From Paraniabella hibiscisoli (GTDB taxonomy: Bacteria; Bacteroidota; Bacteroidia; Chitinophagales; Chitinophagaceae), in the NCBI RefSeq assembly GCF_022512515.1, contig NZ_JAKWBK010000001.1, positions 3,286,001-3,350,000 on the forward strand: a DNA stretch of 64,000 nucleotides, read 5' to 3'. Shown in pieces: positions 1-10,204 of this stretch. The notes below the pieces were generated by a model that was given only the letters and a program-made list of their open reading frames with translations, was not told where the DNA came from and did not search any database. Numbering within the stretch: position 1 is the first letter of the stretch; each line of letters starts with the position of its first letter. The position numbers and the translations under genes were made by a program.

Positions 1-630
1 GTGAAGATAGCTACCCCGGGTATCTTTCAGTTTGTTATTGCATCATGTAGCTGGATCGTTTTGGCAAGATTAGTAGCCGTTACCGGCGGCGAGGATGGGA
101 GCGCAGGATACCAGACTGCCCTGCGTTTGATGATGTTTTTTATGCTGCCCGTCTGGGGATTGAGTGGTGCTGCTTCAACCTTAGTTGGACAAAACCTCGG
201 TGCTAATGCACCAGACCGGGCTGAACAAAGTGTGATGCGAACGGTGAAGTATAATGTAATATTTATGCTGACAGTATCTCTTATCTTCTTTTTACTGGGC
301 GATTGGTTGGTAGGCTTTTTCAGCGAGGTTGAAAGTGTACGCAAAATAGCAAAGAATGCTATGTATATTATGGCCAGCGGATTTGTTTTCTATGGAGTGG
401 GTATGGTGATGATCAACGCTTTTAACGGGTCGGGCGATACCTGGACACCAACAAAAGTTAACTTTTTCGGTTTCTGGCTGTTCCAGATACCGGTAGCTTA
501 TTTACTGGCAAAGCATTTTGAATTGGGAGCTACCGGAGTATTTATTGCGATACCTGTAGCGGAGACTGCGATAACGATCGTTTCGTTTATCCTGTTTAAA
601 AGAGGTAAGTGGAAATTAAAGAAAGTGTAA
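1..630 (+). CDS. MATE family multidrug/Na+ antiporter, C-terminal part
   Basis: The reading frame is open at the left edge, so only about 209 C-terminal residues are present; full MATE proteins have about 450. The segment is strongly hydrophobic with about six membrane spans and has the typical second-half motif G-x-x-x-x-x-VGQNLGA near residue 65 followed by a long amphipathic loop, then the NAFNGSGDTWTPT loop near residue 140. Family members export cationic drugs or metabolites across the inner membrane using Na+ or H+. It ends in a short basic tail, followed by a GC-rich hairpin. Family call is firm; substrate cannot be inferred. No frameshift in the visible part. Confidence 0.9.
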   Translation: MKIATPGIFQFVIASCSWIVLARLVAVTGGEDGSAGYQTALRLMMFFMLPVWGLSGAASTLVGQNLGANAPDRAEQSVMRTVKYNVIFMLTVSLIFFLLGDWLVGFFSEVESVRKIAKNAMYIMASGFVFYGVGMVMINAFNGSGDTWTPTKVNFFGFWLFQIPVAYLLAKHFELGATGVFIAIPVAETAITIVSFILFKRGKWKLKKV

Positions 631-653
631 AAGATCATTCTCATTTGGCTTTC

Positions 654-686
654 AACCCCGGCAGGCTTCATAGGCTGGCCGGGGTT
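654..686 (+). terminator. Hairpin after MATE gene
   Basis: AACCCCGG and CCGGGGTT form an 8-bp stem around a 17-base loop, 23 bases after the MATE stop. There is no clear T run, so it may be a weak terminator or an mRNA 3' stabiliser. Confidence 0.5.
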
Positions 687-805
687 ATTGCTAAAGTCAT
701 GTATTGTTACAGCTAAAAGATATAGCGCCTCTTTGAACAGACGGATAGAGGGACATGGTTGAAGAGCCCATAAAAATCAGTACATTTAGCTTTTTTGAAA
801 AGGCT

Positions 806-1549
806 ATGACTTATTGCTTAGGAATTAAATTGAAAGATGGACTGGTAGGTATTTCGGATACCCGTATTTCTGCCGGTACGAATGTTACTACCCGGAAAAA
901 AGTATCGGTACACGAGGATGGCAGCAGCTCGCTTTTTATAATGACCAGTGGTTTAAGATCGGTAAGAGATAAGGCGATTACGTATTTCCAGGAGCTGGTG
1001 GCCGACGGCATTCCTTATAATAAATTATTTGAAGCAGTGAATGCTTTTGGTGAGCAGATCAAAAGAGTAGCACGGGAAGATGAGGCAGAGCTGGCAGCTT
1101 CAGGCTACAAATTCAACCTCAACGCGATTGTTGGCGGACAGTTAAAAGATGATAAAGAGCATAAGCTTTTTTTATTGTATAGTGAAGGTAACTGGATAGA
1201 GATGGCCATGGGCTCCCAGTATGCTATTATCGGCAACAGTGGCCAGGGGAAAGCCATTTTGAACCGGGTGCTGGACGAGAACACTACTATTAAGCAGGCG
1301 CTGAAAGCTGGTTTTTTGTCTTTTGATTCTACAAGGGTTAGTTCTAATGATGTGGATTTTCCGATAGATGTGGTTATCTACGAAAAAGATCAGTTCAATA
1401 TTATAGAGAACCGGTACGAGTATGATGAGCTGAAACCTGTAGCCGATGCATGGGCTCAAAAACTACACGAAGCACTGGATGAAGTGCCGGATGCATGGAT
1501 GGAAAAGGCTTTCGAACAAAACGGGTCTGAAGAATCTTCTATCCAATAG
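806..1549 (+). CDS. Anbu-type bacterial proteasome-like peptidase
   Basis: About 247 residues of the Ntn-hydrolase/proteasome beta fold. I choose the ATG at 806 over upstream starts because it gives MTYCLGIKLKDG, placing a threonine at position 2 as the expected N-terminal nucleophile after methionine removal; this is how the Anbu family begins. The D-T-R motif near residue 18 and the conserved G-S-x-Y-A-I-I-G-x-S-G block near residue 150 fit the fold. Anbu forms open helical rings of unproven substrate. In other bacteria the gene lies with a transglutaminase-like protease, an ATP-grasp and an alpha-E protein; here only the transglutaminase follows, 146 bases downstream. Intact frame. Confidence 0.85.
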   Translation: MTYCLGIKLKDGLVGISDTRISAGTNVTTRKKVSVHEDGSSSLFIMTSGLRSVRDKAITYFQELVADGIPYNKLFEAVNAFGEQIKRVAREDEAELAASGYKFNLNAIVGGQLKDDKEHKLFLLYSEGNWIEMAMGSQYAIIGNSGQGKAILNRVLDENTTIKQALKAGFLSFDSTRVSSNDVDFPIDVVIYEKDQFNIIENRYEYDELKPVADAWAQKLHEALDEVPDAWMEKAFEQNGSEESSIQ

Positions 1550-1695
1550 CATTATTGAGCAATGGTTAGGTTGGCTATTCGCAAGGGCTAACTAATAAAC
1601 ATGCACTGTACTGGTGAATGGTGTGCGGTAAACATTATTCTCTAAACAAAAAATAAACAGCCCACCGGGCTCAACAACTATTAACAATATACTGT

Positions 1696-2533
1696 ATGAA
1701 GTTTAAGATTTCAAGCGGGTTGTCATATCGTGTAAAAACAAACACGACTTTTTCTTCAATATCCAGGCAGCTCAAACAAAGTCTCAGGCGATTACAGAAG
1801 AACAGATCATAACTAAACCGGCAAAGCTGAAAGTGGAGCAGTTTGACCTCGGTATCAGAAAAGCCAGGTTTATCCGTGTGCAGGTTCCTAAAACTGATTA
1901 TTTCGAAATAAACTATACCGCAACAGCCGAGCTGAAACTAAAACCGGTACGTTTGAAAAAGAGGAACTTCAGTTAGGAAAGATCCCGCCGGATGCTATAT
2001 CGTACCTCTTTCCCAGCCGCTACTGCCAGGTGGATCGTTTATACAAGTTTGCCGAAATGGAATTCGGAGCTATAAAAACAACTTACGGAAAAGTGCAGGC
2101 TATCAGCAACTGGATATATAAACATGTGCATTACGTAAGTGGAAGCACTAATGCCAGCACCTCATCTATAGAAACGATTACGCAAAGAGAAGGAGTGTGC
2201 CGCGATTTTGCTCACATGGGTATTGCTTTATGCAGAGCGTTATCCATACCAGCACGCTATTTCGCCTGTTATGCGTATCAATTAAATCCTCCTGATTTCC
2301 ACGCCTGCTTTGAAGCTTATATTGATGGAAAGTGGATGCTCTTTGATGCCACACGCATGGTTCCCCGGCATGGTCTTATAAAAATAGCCCATGGTTATGA
2401 TGCCGCCGATACTTCCTTTGCCAATATTTATGGAGAAGCAGATGCATTAAATGTAGTGGTAAGCTGCGAAGCCCTCGATAAGCGCGGTTTTGAAAAACAA
2501 GCGGATAGGCTGAAAGAAATTAGTTATGAGTGA
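1696..2533 (+). CDS. Transglutaminase-like cysteine protease, two frameshifts
   Basis: Rejoined length about 280 residues. The N-terminal beta domain (residues 1-105) is broken twice: a T run at 1749-1753 and an A run at 1940-1943 each need one more base. After repair the frame runs without a stop. The transglutaminase core holds the catalytic cysteine in E-G-V-C-R-D-F-A-H, the histidine in D-F-H-A-C-F-E-A and the aspartate in L-F-D-A-T-R. Such BTLCP-type proteins are the usual partner of Anbu peptidases, and the two genes are codirectional here. Function in cross-linking or proteolysis is inferred from the family only. Start ATG at 1696 has no obvious ribosome site. Confidence 0.8.
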
Positions 2534-2600
2534 GAGAGGAGCTGGAATGGTGGGTAGCTGAAAAATGAATGGTCAATAGTTGATTAATTATATAATAAAA

Positions 2601-2627
2601 ACGGGTAGCATGAAAATGTCTACCCGT
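2601..2627 (-). terminator. Terminator of thioredoxin-like gene
   Basis: ACGGGTAG...CTACCCGT stem of 8 bp; on the minus strand it is followed by TTTTTATT, 24 bases past the stop at 2652. Confidence 0.75.
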
Positions 2628-2651
2628 AATATTTTGTAATTACAGTAAGGG

Positions 2652-3141
2652 TTACCGGCCGAAAGCCTTCAAAATGCCGGGTATACCCAGTCCGCCCTCG
2701 AATGTTGAAATGAGCTTTTTATTTTTATCGTAAAAAGCCAGGTAGGGGAGATTTTTCATTTCGTAATAGGGAGGCATTACATAAGCTATATCCCGGCCCA
2801 CAGTAATCCCGTAATTAGCCAGCTTATACTTAGCGGCAAAATTTTTCATGTCTTTGAATGGCTGCGTGGTAGCCATTACTATTTGTATGCCTTTAAACTT
2901 CTCTATGTTTTTGATTATTTGTTCTGTTTCGTGCTGGCAATGATCGCAATCCGGGCTAAAGAAAATCAATAACAAGGGTTTGTCCTTTTGCAATTTTGCC
3001 TTTAGGTTCCATTTGGTCACACTATCTGTTAATAATAATACAGAGGAGGTGGTGTTTTTGTTTCAGATACAAAGGGGTTTCCTGCGCAGAAGCCGAACAA
3101 AACATTGCTATTGAAAGCATTAACATAACCAGGTACTTCAT
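2652..3141 (-). CDS. Secreted thioredoxin-like protein, one frameshift
   Basis: About 163 residues after rejoining. A signal peptide beginning MKYLVMLMLSIAMFCSAS (ATG at 3141) is followed by a thioredoxin fold with the redox motif S-P-D-C-D-H-C near residue 67 and a cis-proline region N-L-P-Y-L-A-F. The T run at 3055-3059 (A run in the coding strand) must gain one base to join signal and catalytic parts. Predicted periplasmic disulfide exchange, TlpA/redoxin-like, but short. It stands alone, divergent from the blaI gene downstream. Confidence 0.78.
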
Positions 3142-3229
3142 AATACAAAAGATTTTTAAGCTGATAAAGGTAGTACATTGATGCAAACCGGAGCTAATTG
3201 GATGCACAGGCATATATTTTTTGGATATT

Positions 3230-3246
3230 CTACGAACTTGTCGTAG
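3230..3246. promoter_or_regulatory. Candidate BlaI operator
   Basis: CTACGA-ACTTG-TCGTAG is a perfect 6-bp inverted repeat ending 22 bases before the blaI ATG at 3268. A near-identical palindrome precedes the second blaI gene at 19293-19308. BlaI/MecI repressors bind such dyads and autoregulate, so operator function is a good inference. Confidence 0.6.
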
Positions 3247-3267
3247 CTTAGTGTGAAAATCGTAAAA

Positions 3268-3626
3268 ATGATAAAGCTTACACCCCAGGAAGAACAGTTG
3301 ATGATTGCCATTTGGAAAGTAGGCGAGGGACATGTAAAAGCCTATATGGAGCACATGTCTAATCCGGGTCCTTATACAACAGTGGCATCCACTATTAAGA
3401 ATTTAGAAAAAAAGAATACATATCGGGACGCCTTTTTGGTAATACGTATGTATATAAACCCCTGGTTTCTGAAGATGAATATAAAAAGCGTTTTATGGGG
3501 CATGTTGTAAAAGATTATTTCAGTAATTCTTATAAGGAGCTGGTTAATTTTTTTGTGGATCAGAAAAAGCTCTCTGCCCAGGAGTTGAAGGAAATTGTGA
3601 AGATGATCGAAGGCGGAAAAAAATAG
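3268..3626 (+). CDS. blaI: BlaI/MecI-family transcriptional repressor, one frameshift
   Basis: About 120 residues. The N-terminal winged helix starts MIKLTPQEEQLMIAIWKV, with the recognition helix region P-Y-T-T-V-A-S-T-I-K-N-L-E-K-K. The A run at 3407-3413 lacks one base; repair continues into the dimerisation helix region with Y-V-Y-K-P-L-V-S-E-D-E-Y and ends at the TAG at 3626. BlaI proteins are dimeric repressors inactivated by proteolysis, usually triggered by the neighbouring M56 sensor peptidase, which follows 43 bases downstream. A palindromic operator candidate lies just upstream. Confidence 0.85.
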
Positions 3627-3669
3627 TTGTAAGGATTGCCTTTTTTAAAGTAAAATTAAATAGCAAGCT

Positions 3670-5756
3670 ATGCCATTATTGATCGATTATATCCTCAAAT
3701 TAAATATCTGCCTGGCGGTAGTGTATCTTTTTACCAGCTGTTCCTGCGCAAGCTTACCTTCTATAACTGGAACCGTTGGTACCTGCTGGGTTATACCGTT
3801 CTAAGCTTTATTATTCCGCTGATAGATATCATGCCTTCTTTAGAAAAACGTGCGCTACAACAAAACCTGATGGTGCAGTGGATACCTGCGATCAGTTTTG
3901 CAACACCCGGTGAGCGTAATTTTTTTGAAACGCTTACTTATTGGGATTGGGCAGTTGCTATACTAATATTGGGGTCCCTGGTATTGCTGGCAAGATTCCT
4001 GGTTCGTTTTTACTCTTTCAAAAAATGAAAGCCAAGGCCCAATTGATATCGGGGCAGGATACCATGATCTACCAGCTGGATGAACCCATTACGCCATTTT
4101 CTTTTGGCAATGCTATATTTATTAATACCGAAATGCACAGCGGTGAAGAACTTGAGGAAATTATACGCCATGAATTTGTGCACGTAAAGCAGCGACATAC
4201 AATAGATATTATGTGGTGCGAAATGCTTTGCATGTTAAATTGGTTTAATCCTTTTGTATGGTTGTTGCGCCATAATGTGAAGCAAAACCTGGAATTTATT
4301 GCAGATAATAAAGTATTACAGAGTGGGTTGGATCGCAAAGAGTACCAATATTTATTATTAAAAGTGATGGGCAACCGGCAATTTGCTTTCACCAATCACT
4401 TTAATTTTTCATCGTTAAAAAAGCGTATCGTTATGATGAATTCCATTAAAAGTGCCAAAGTGCAGCTGATTAAATTTATGTTTTTATTGCCGGTAGTTGC
4501 AGTGCTATTGCTGAGCTTCAGAAAGGAGATGAAAGCATACCAGGAACAGGCAGCCGTAGAAGCCGCAGATAACAACCAGGCTGAACTCGAAAATATTGCC
4601 TTTGCCGGCAGCAATGAGAATGATGTGACGTTTGTGAAGGATACAGTACCTGCTGTGACAGCGGAGAAAACTCCGGCGATAAAAATCCGAAATCATATCA
4701 GCTTATCGAATCCGGAAAAAAAGCCATTGATAATAGTGGATGGAGATCGGAAAGATAAGAATTATGATCTGGATGTAATAAGTCCGAATGATATTGAAAG
4801 TATTAATGTACTGAAAGATGCGTCGGCGATTGCTCAATTTGGGGAAGGCGCTGAGAACGGTGTGATAAGTATCACTACCAAGGGAAATACGGCTAAATCA
4901 CCTGTAATTAAATTAAGAGGAGTACAGGCTGGTGAGAATCCTTTGTATGTGGTAGACGGGCTACGGTTAGAAGGTAGAGTACTGGAAAATATTAATCCTA
5001 ACGATATAGAAAGTATTACTGTATTAAAAGAGGCTTCTGCTACAGCCATTTATGGGGAAGGTGCAGAAAATGGGGTAGTGATAGTGACCACAAAAAAGCA
5101 CAAGACGAATGACCTGGTGCTGACTTCTGAATCGGGAAAGGTAAAGGTAAGTAACGGGAAGTCTGAGATACTTTCTGATAAAATAACCCTGACAGAAAGC
5201 GGCACACAGTTTCATGCCGATGAGATACAATTAAGGAAGGCCAGCGACTACAAAGTAAACAGTCGGGATGAAATAGCAGTAGGTGGTTATAGCCCTAAAG
5301 TAGCTATCAGCTCATCGTTGAAAGGCAAGGTTGCCGGTGTGCAAATTCAGCCGGCAAAACGTACATCCAACCTGGAAGAGGTTGTCGTAGTTGGATATGG
5401 TACTAAAACCGCTGGTAGTTCATCTGTGGAAGGCAAAGCGGTAGGTGCGCGTGTTGCTCCTTCCAGTAGAAGTTCATCCCGCCTGGAGGCTGTAACGGTT
5501 GAGGGGTATCCAACGCAGCGTTTTAAGGGTGAGATAAATTACAGTAAGTTCGATAGCAAACAGGCACAAGCCAATGTGCTGGCCAATCCTCCTCAAAATG
5601 CTTATTATGTATTGAATGGAGAGTCTGTTTCCGTAAAAAATAAGAAACCTTGATCAGGCAAGCATAAAATCTTTTGATGTACTAAAAGGCGAAAACGCTA
5701 AAAAATATTACGGCTCCAAAGCCAGGGAAGGAGCGATTGTTATAACAACTAATTAG
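3670..5756 (+). CDS. BlaR1-like M56 sensor peptidase with SusC plug-like repeats, three frameshifts
   Basis: About 695 residues after rejoining at the T run 3728-3732 (deletion), A run 4020-4025 (deletion) and A run 5635-5640 (insertion). Order: N-terminal membrane spans, cytoplasmic M56 zinc peptidase with R-H-E-F-V-H near residue 170, a last span near residue 275, then a periplasmic part of about 400 residues. That part contains three copies of a plug-like unit (D-G...P-N-D-I-E-S-I-x-V-L-K-x-A-S-A...G-A-E-N-G-V-I-x-I-T-T-K), plus E-E-V-V-V-V-G-Y-G-T, the hallmark of SusC/TonB receptor N-termini. BlaR1 peptidases cleave BlaI after sensing a ligand; the repeats replace the usual penicillin-binding sensor. 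Ligand unknown. Confidence 0.82.
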
Positions 5757-5809
5757 CATCCAATACTGACAGGTAAGCAATGCGTGGTCACTGGCCGCGC
5801 ATTGTTGTA

Positions 5810-6252
5810 TTACAGAATGGTTTCTGTGTCGTTTATCGTTATCGCTTTCTTTTCTGTAAATGCAAAAAACAGGCTGATAATACAGAATCCAATCCAGTAT
5901 AAGTAAACGCCTACATGAAAACGCTCACCCAGCCAACGATGCGCCAGATCTGTTCTGAAATTCCTGAAGGTAAAGTATAAACCAGCCAGGAATACCAGGA
6001 AGCTTATGATCAGCACAACTTTCCTTTTAAGTCCGCTCAAAGAACGATCTATAAAATACAGTATTACACCCACCATTAACATTAGCGCCAGGCAAACCAA
6101 TGATGACTGCCACCAGCTTTGAAAAAATGAAAATTGCTTATAGAAGAAGCTGATGCCTATTTTACCCAATAGTGAAACCCGGCGGTTAAATTGCCTGAAA
6201 GTAATGACAGGCATACCAGAATAAAAAATAATAAAAGATAATTGCGCTTCAT
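5810..6252 (-). CDS. Small four-span membrane protein, one frameshift
   Basis: About 148 residues, unknown family. I choose ATG 6252, giving MKRNYLLLFFILVCLSLLSG, because one base added to the T run at 6160-6163 joins it to the downstream frame; the alternative frame start has no hydrophobic N-terminus. Membrane segments lie near residues 5-22, 55-72, 80-97 and 122-140. No catalytic motif visible. Convergent with the M56 gene and upstream of hpt on the same strand. Confidence 0.6.
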
Positions 6253-6339
6253 GCTGCAATTTACAATTATTGTGTGTGTTTAGAGAATCCAACTTACAGT
6301 CATTCCTTGTATAACCGCGGCTCTAAACAGGGAGTTCTA

Positions 6340-6876
6340 TTAGTCTGCTAATTGGTAGATCTCTTTATAATTTCTGCCAAGGCCATCATAATCCAGCCCA
6401 TAACCCACCACAAATTTGTTAGGGATGACAAAACCGGTGTAGTCAATCGGTACTTCATGCGTTGTCATCTCGGCTTTATGCAGGAGGGTAACTATTTTTA
6501 GAGAGGCTGGTTGCTGATGTTGCAACTGGGGCAGAAAATGATGGAGGGTTTTTCCCGTGTCGATAATATCTTCGAGTATTACTACATGCCGGTTATGGAG
6601 GTCGGTATCCAAACCAATAGCGGTAGTAACACTGCCGGAAGAATTTAAACCTTTGTAAGAGGCCAGTTTAATAAAACTTACTTCGCTGTCAACAGTAAGG
6701 TGTTTAAATATATCGGCGGCAAACATGAACGAGCCATTCAGTATTGCGATAAAAACTACATTCTTACCCTCAAAGTCTTTATTGATGTAGGAAGCAAGTT
6801 CCTTAATACGGCTTTGGAGTTGCTCTTCACCTAAGTAAGTAGTAAATGTTTTATCGTGAACCTTTATGGTATGCAT
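6340..6876 (-). CDS. hpt: Hypoxanthine phosphoribosyltransferase
   Basis: 178 residues, normal family length. The PRPP-binding loop V-V-I-L-E-D-I-I-D-T-G-K-T lies near residue 96; the C-terminal F-V-V-G-Y-G-L-D-Y motif is typical of HPRTs. It salvages hypoxanthine and guanine to IMP and GMP in the cytosol. It is the last gene of a three-gene minus-strand operon: O-methyltransferase, glucosaminidase and hpt are separated by only 7 and 9 bases. Frame intact. Confidence 0.92.
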   Translation of the reverse strand: MHTIKVHDKTFTTYLGEEQLQSRIKELASYINKDFEGKNVVFIAILNGSFMFAADIFKHLTVDSEVSFIKLASYKGLNSSGSVTTAIGLDTDLHNRHVVILEDIIDTGKTLHHFLPQLQHQQPASLKIVTLLHKAEMTTHEVPIDYTGFVIPNKFVVGYGLDYDGLGRNYKEIYQLAD

Positions 6877-6885
6877 AATACGCCA

Positions 6886-7881
6886 TTAATTTTTTGCGAG
6901 GGAAGCAGAGTCGTCTCTTAATTTCAATTTAGCACCGATGGCGGGGCTATCGTATTTACCGAGGTTATTTAATTTGAGTAAAGACTCAAGACGAATACCT
7001 TCTGCCTGTGCAATATCATAGATGTTTTCACCTGCTAATACTTCGTGATAGGCTTTCTCGCAAACTGTTCTTTTTAACTGCAGGAACACCAGTGTTGTTT
7101 TTTGCACTTTTTCGGCAATGAAGCCGAAATCGTTCATAGCATGCAGCCTGTCTACCGTGATATTGTATTTGTTGGCAATTTCAGTTAATGAAGCACCTGC
7201 GTTCAACACTACTACTTTGGTATTATTGATCAGGAATTCTCCTTCCGGGTACATGTTTTTTACAGGCTGAGCGGGCGCTTTGGTTACAGCCACTGCGTGG
7301 GTTGGAGTTGCGATGCCCTGAGTTTTTGCGATATAGGTTTTTACATCCTCGTTCCACTCGGCTTTTCCTAAACCCATTAATGTGTATTCAGCCAAATTGT
7401 ATCGCTCAATGATACCGATCAGTAATTGAGGATATTTTGGGTTAGTTGCATAACCCGCTTTCTTTAAACCATAAGCCCAGCCGGAATAATCGGTAGGGTC
7501 CAGTTCAAATAACCCTGCATAACGGGAGCGTCCTTTTAAAAAATCCGAATGATCTTTATAAGACTGACCAGCGTCTTCATACTTCATAAAGCGCTCTTGT
7601 GGTCTGTCGTCGTCATGCAAAACGTAAGGACCTTCATATCCTTGTTTGCATTTAATGCCAAAATGATTGTTGGATTTTATCACCAGCGGGCTTTGGCCCG
7701 ACATCGTTTCCAATACACCCTGGGCTAGTTTTACTGCAGCCGGAACGCCCGTGCGCTGCATTTCAGTAACAGCAATACCGCAGTAGGTTTTGATATATTG
7801 AAGCGTTGTTTCGTTGGTTTGTGCTTTGGTAAAGAGGAAAACGCACAGGAACAGAACTGTGCCGAAAAGTTTTTTAATCAT
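6886..7881 (-). CDS. Exported peptidoglycan glucosaminidase with two LysM domains
   Basis: 331 residues. A signal peptide ends at ...FLFTKAQ (about 21). Residues 25-165 are a glucosaminidase domain (FlgJ/lysozyme-like) with the catalytic glutamate in G-V-L-E-T-M-S-G and the motif N-N-H-F-G-I-K-C. Two LysM peptidoglycan-binding repeats follow near 218-263 and 273-322. It should hydrolyse GlcNAc-MurNAc bonds at the cell wall. It sits between O-methyltransferase and hpt with gaps under 10 bases, so cotranscription is likely. Confidence 0.88.
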   Translation of the reverse strand: MIKKLFGTVLFLCVFLFTKAQTNETTLQYIKTYCGIAVTEMQRTGVPAAVKLAQGVLETMSGQSPLVIKSNNHFGIKCKQGYEGPYVLHDDDRPQERFMKYEDAGQSYKDHSDFLKGRSRYAGLFELDPTDYSGWAYGLKKAGYATNPKYPQLLIGIIERYNLAEYTLMGLGKAEWNEDVKTYIAKTQGIATPTHAVAVTKAPAQPVKNMYPEGEFLINNTKVVVLNAGASLTEIANKYNITVDRLHAMNDFGFIAEKVQKTTLVFLQLKRTVCEKAYHEVLAGENIYDIAQAEGIRLESLLKLNNLGKYDSPAIGAKLKLRDDSASLAKN

Positions 7882-7888
7882 TACTAAA

Positions 7889-8520
7889 CTAAGTTTTTCG
7901 TATTAAATAAAGCCCGTCCCTGATGGTAAGTACCACCTTTTCAATGTCCGTTCTTTGGTTAATAAACTGATTGAACTCCTTAATAGCTTTGGCGCTTTTG
8001 CCTTTGGCATTTTCTTTCAATGCCTCGCCATGGAAAAAAATATTATCGGCTAAGATAAAACCATTTTTCTTAACCTGTGGAAAAACCAGCTCAAAATAAT
8101 TGATGTAGCCTGGTTTATCAGCGTCAATAAAAACTAGGTCCCATTTTTCATTTAATAACGGTATGATTTCCAGTGCATTACCTGTATGCAGTTGTATGTT
8201 GTTCTTATGAGCCGATTTTTGAAAAAATTCTGGGCAATAGCAGCTGTGGGCTCCCTGAATTCAATAGTATGCAATATTCCATCCGGTTGTAAGCCGGCTG
8301 CCAGGCAAAGCGCGCTATAGCCGGTAAAAGTTCCTATTTCTAAAATACGCTCGGGCCTGATCATCTGGCTGACCATTTTCAGCAGTTGTCCCTGTACATG
8401 GCCACTGAGCATGTGCGGCTCCGCGTGATTTTGCAGGGTAAAACTGCTCACTTCCGATAAGAGTGCATCTTCGGGAGTCGTATGCTGGTCAGAAAACTGA
8501 TTGAGTTGCTCAAAGTCCAT
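7889..8520 (-). CDS. Class I SAM O-methyltransferase (family 3), one frameshift
   Basis: About 211 residues. SAM-binding motif I is I-L-E-I-G-T-F-T-G-Y-S-A near residue 60; the metal-site region D-L-V-F-I-D-A-D-K follows after repair of the T run at 8216-8220, which lacks one base. Catechol O-methyltransferase-like; substrate not predictable. ATG 8520 (MDFEQLNQFS) is preferred to the upstream in-frame start. First gene of the operon with glucosaminidase and hpt. Confidence 0.83.
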
Positions 8521-8627
8521 AATCTTACAATTAGGCAAATAACAAGAGCCGCGGTAACAAACTGTTATCTGTCATCTGCTTTCTGTCAATTTTTAATGCA
8601 CGCTGTCCTGTTCCAGTTCAGCCGCAC

Positions 8628-10066
8628 TTACTTTTTAGAAATAACGAATAAGCCTATAAAAGTAAAGAATGCATTCAGTATAATCAGTTCTAAACCGATC
8701 TTGAAGTTGCCGAAAATAGCTTCCTGGTTTTCATCGATCAGGAAACAAAGAATGGGCGCAATAAAACATACAAAAGGCACCAATTTGTCATTGGGACGGC
8801 GCTTTACAAAAATGCCAAAGGCGAATAATCCTAATAATGGACCGTAAGTATATCCCGCCAGGCGCAGGATGATATCAATCATGCTTTTGCTGTCTATAGC
8901 TTTAAAAATTAATACCAGCAATAAAAAGGCTGCTGCTACAAGCAGGTGAACCGTTTGCCTGAATCGCTTTTTAGCCTTGTCATCCATATCGGAGCGCCTG
9001 TTAAGGCCAGCAATATCAATACAAAATGAGGAGGTGAGCGCTGTCATGGCGCCATCTGCACTGGGGAAAAGGGCCGATATGAGGGCAACGATAAAAATAA
9101 TAGAAATAGCGGGTGGCATATGCTGTACCGCTACCGTTGGGAACAGGGCATCTCCCGAAGCCGCGATGTTTTCCTGTGCTGCAAATAAATGAAGCAGGCC
9201 GCCCAGGTACAGGAACAGTCCAATTACCACTACCATAATAAAGGCAAGAGATACCATGTTTTTCTGCGAATCTTTGAGCCTGTTTACGGAAATACTTTTC
9301 TGCATCATTTCCTGGTCAATACCCGTCATACTTAGTGTTATAAATGCGCCTGCCAGTATTTGTTTAATAAAATAGGATTTTGAATCGACATCGGTATTAA
9401 AGATCTTCGAGAGGTTGGCACTATGCATAGCATCCAGGCTTTCTGTAATGTTCAGGTTCATATGCTGTAGCAGGTAAATCGTACAAATGATCAAGCCCGC
9501 CAGCATGCCAGTAGTTTGCAGGGTGTCCGTCCACACAATTGTTTTTACACCTCCTTCGAAAGTGTATAAAATGATCATGAAAAGAATGATAAGCGTAGAT
9601 ACCCAGAAAGGAATACCAAAGCTGTCCAGAATAGTAGCCTGTAAAATATTCACCACCAGGTAGAGTCTTGCAGTAGCACCTACCAGGCGACTGATAATAA
9701 AAAACCATGCTCCGGTCTTATAAGAAAGCATACCCATCCTGGTTTTCAGGTAACCATAAATTGACGTGAGCTTGAGGCGATAATAAAGTGGTAATAGTAT
9801 AAAAGCGATGGATAGGTAGCCGATCATATAACCAATAACAATCTGCATATAGCCAAACTGGCTGCCGCCCACAGCACCCGGCACACTCACAAAAGTTACA
9901 CCACTTAAAGAAGTACCGATCATACCAAAAGCTACCAGCATCCAGTTACTACTCCGGTTACCAATAAAAAAGACTCATTATTACTGTTTTTACTGGTTTT
10001 CCAGGCAACCAAAAGCAGTAAGAGGAAATAAGCAATTACGATGGAAAATAAAAAACCTGCAGACAT
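8628..10066 (-). CDS. Sodium:solute symporter (SSS family), one frameshift
   Basis: About 480 residues, 13 predicted spans. ATG 10066 opens with MSAGFLFSIVIAYFLLLLL; adding one base to the A run 9966-9971 (coding T run) joins this to the long frame with F-F-I-G-N-R-S-S-N-W and G-M-I-G-T-S-L-S-G, typical of SSS N-termini. A Na+-coupled importer of organic solutes in the inner membrane; substrate unknown. Monocistronic, divergent from the LOG-family gene. Confidence 0.85.
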
Positions 10067-10150
10067 ATTATTATTTTTTATGAATGATTTTGCTTTGGCA
10101 ATATAATTTTTGAAGATATGGAAATTTCTTTTGTGATTTGTATTATAGTT

Positions 10151-10165
10151 GCCGCCTAAAGCGGC
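10151..10165. repeat. Single REP-like hairpin
   Basis: GCCGC-CTAAA-GCGGC lies between two divergent genes. It matches the stem of the hairpins clustered at 13390-13496 and 57463-57966, so it is probably a lone member of that family. Confidence 0.5.
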
Positions 10166-10204
10166 TTCAGAAAATTTGAATCCTTCAAAAGAAAACTTTT
10201 TTAT

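Noticed and set aside
2996..3354. Overlapping frames on both strands upstream of the first blaI gene
   Set aside because: They are shadows; the signal peptide of the thioredoxin-like protein explains the only coding-like part.
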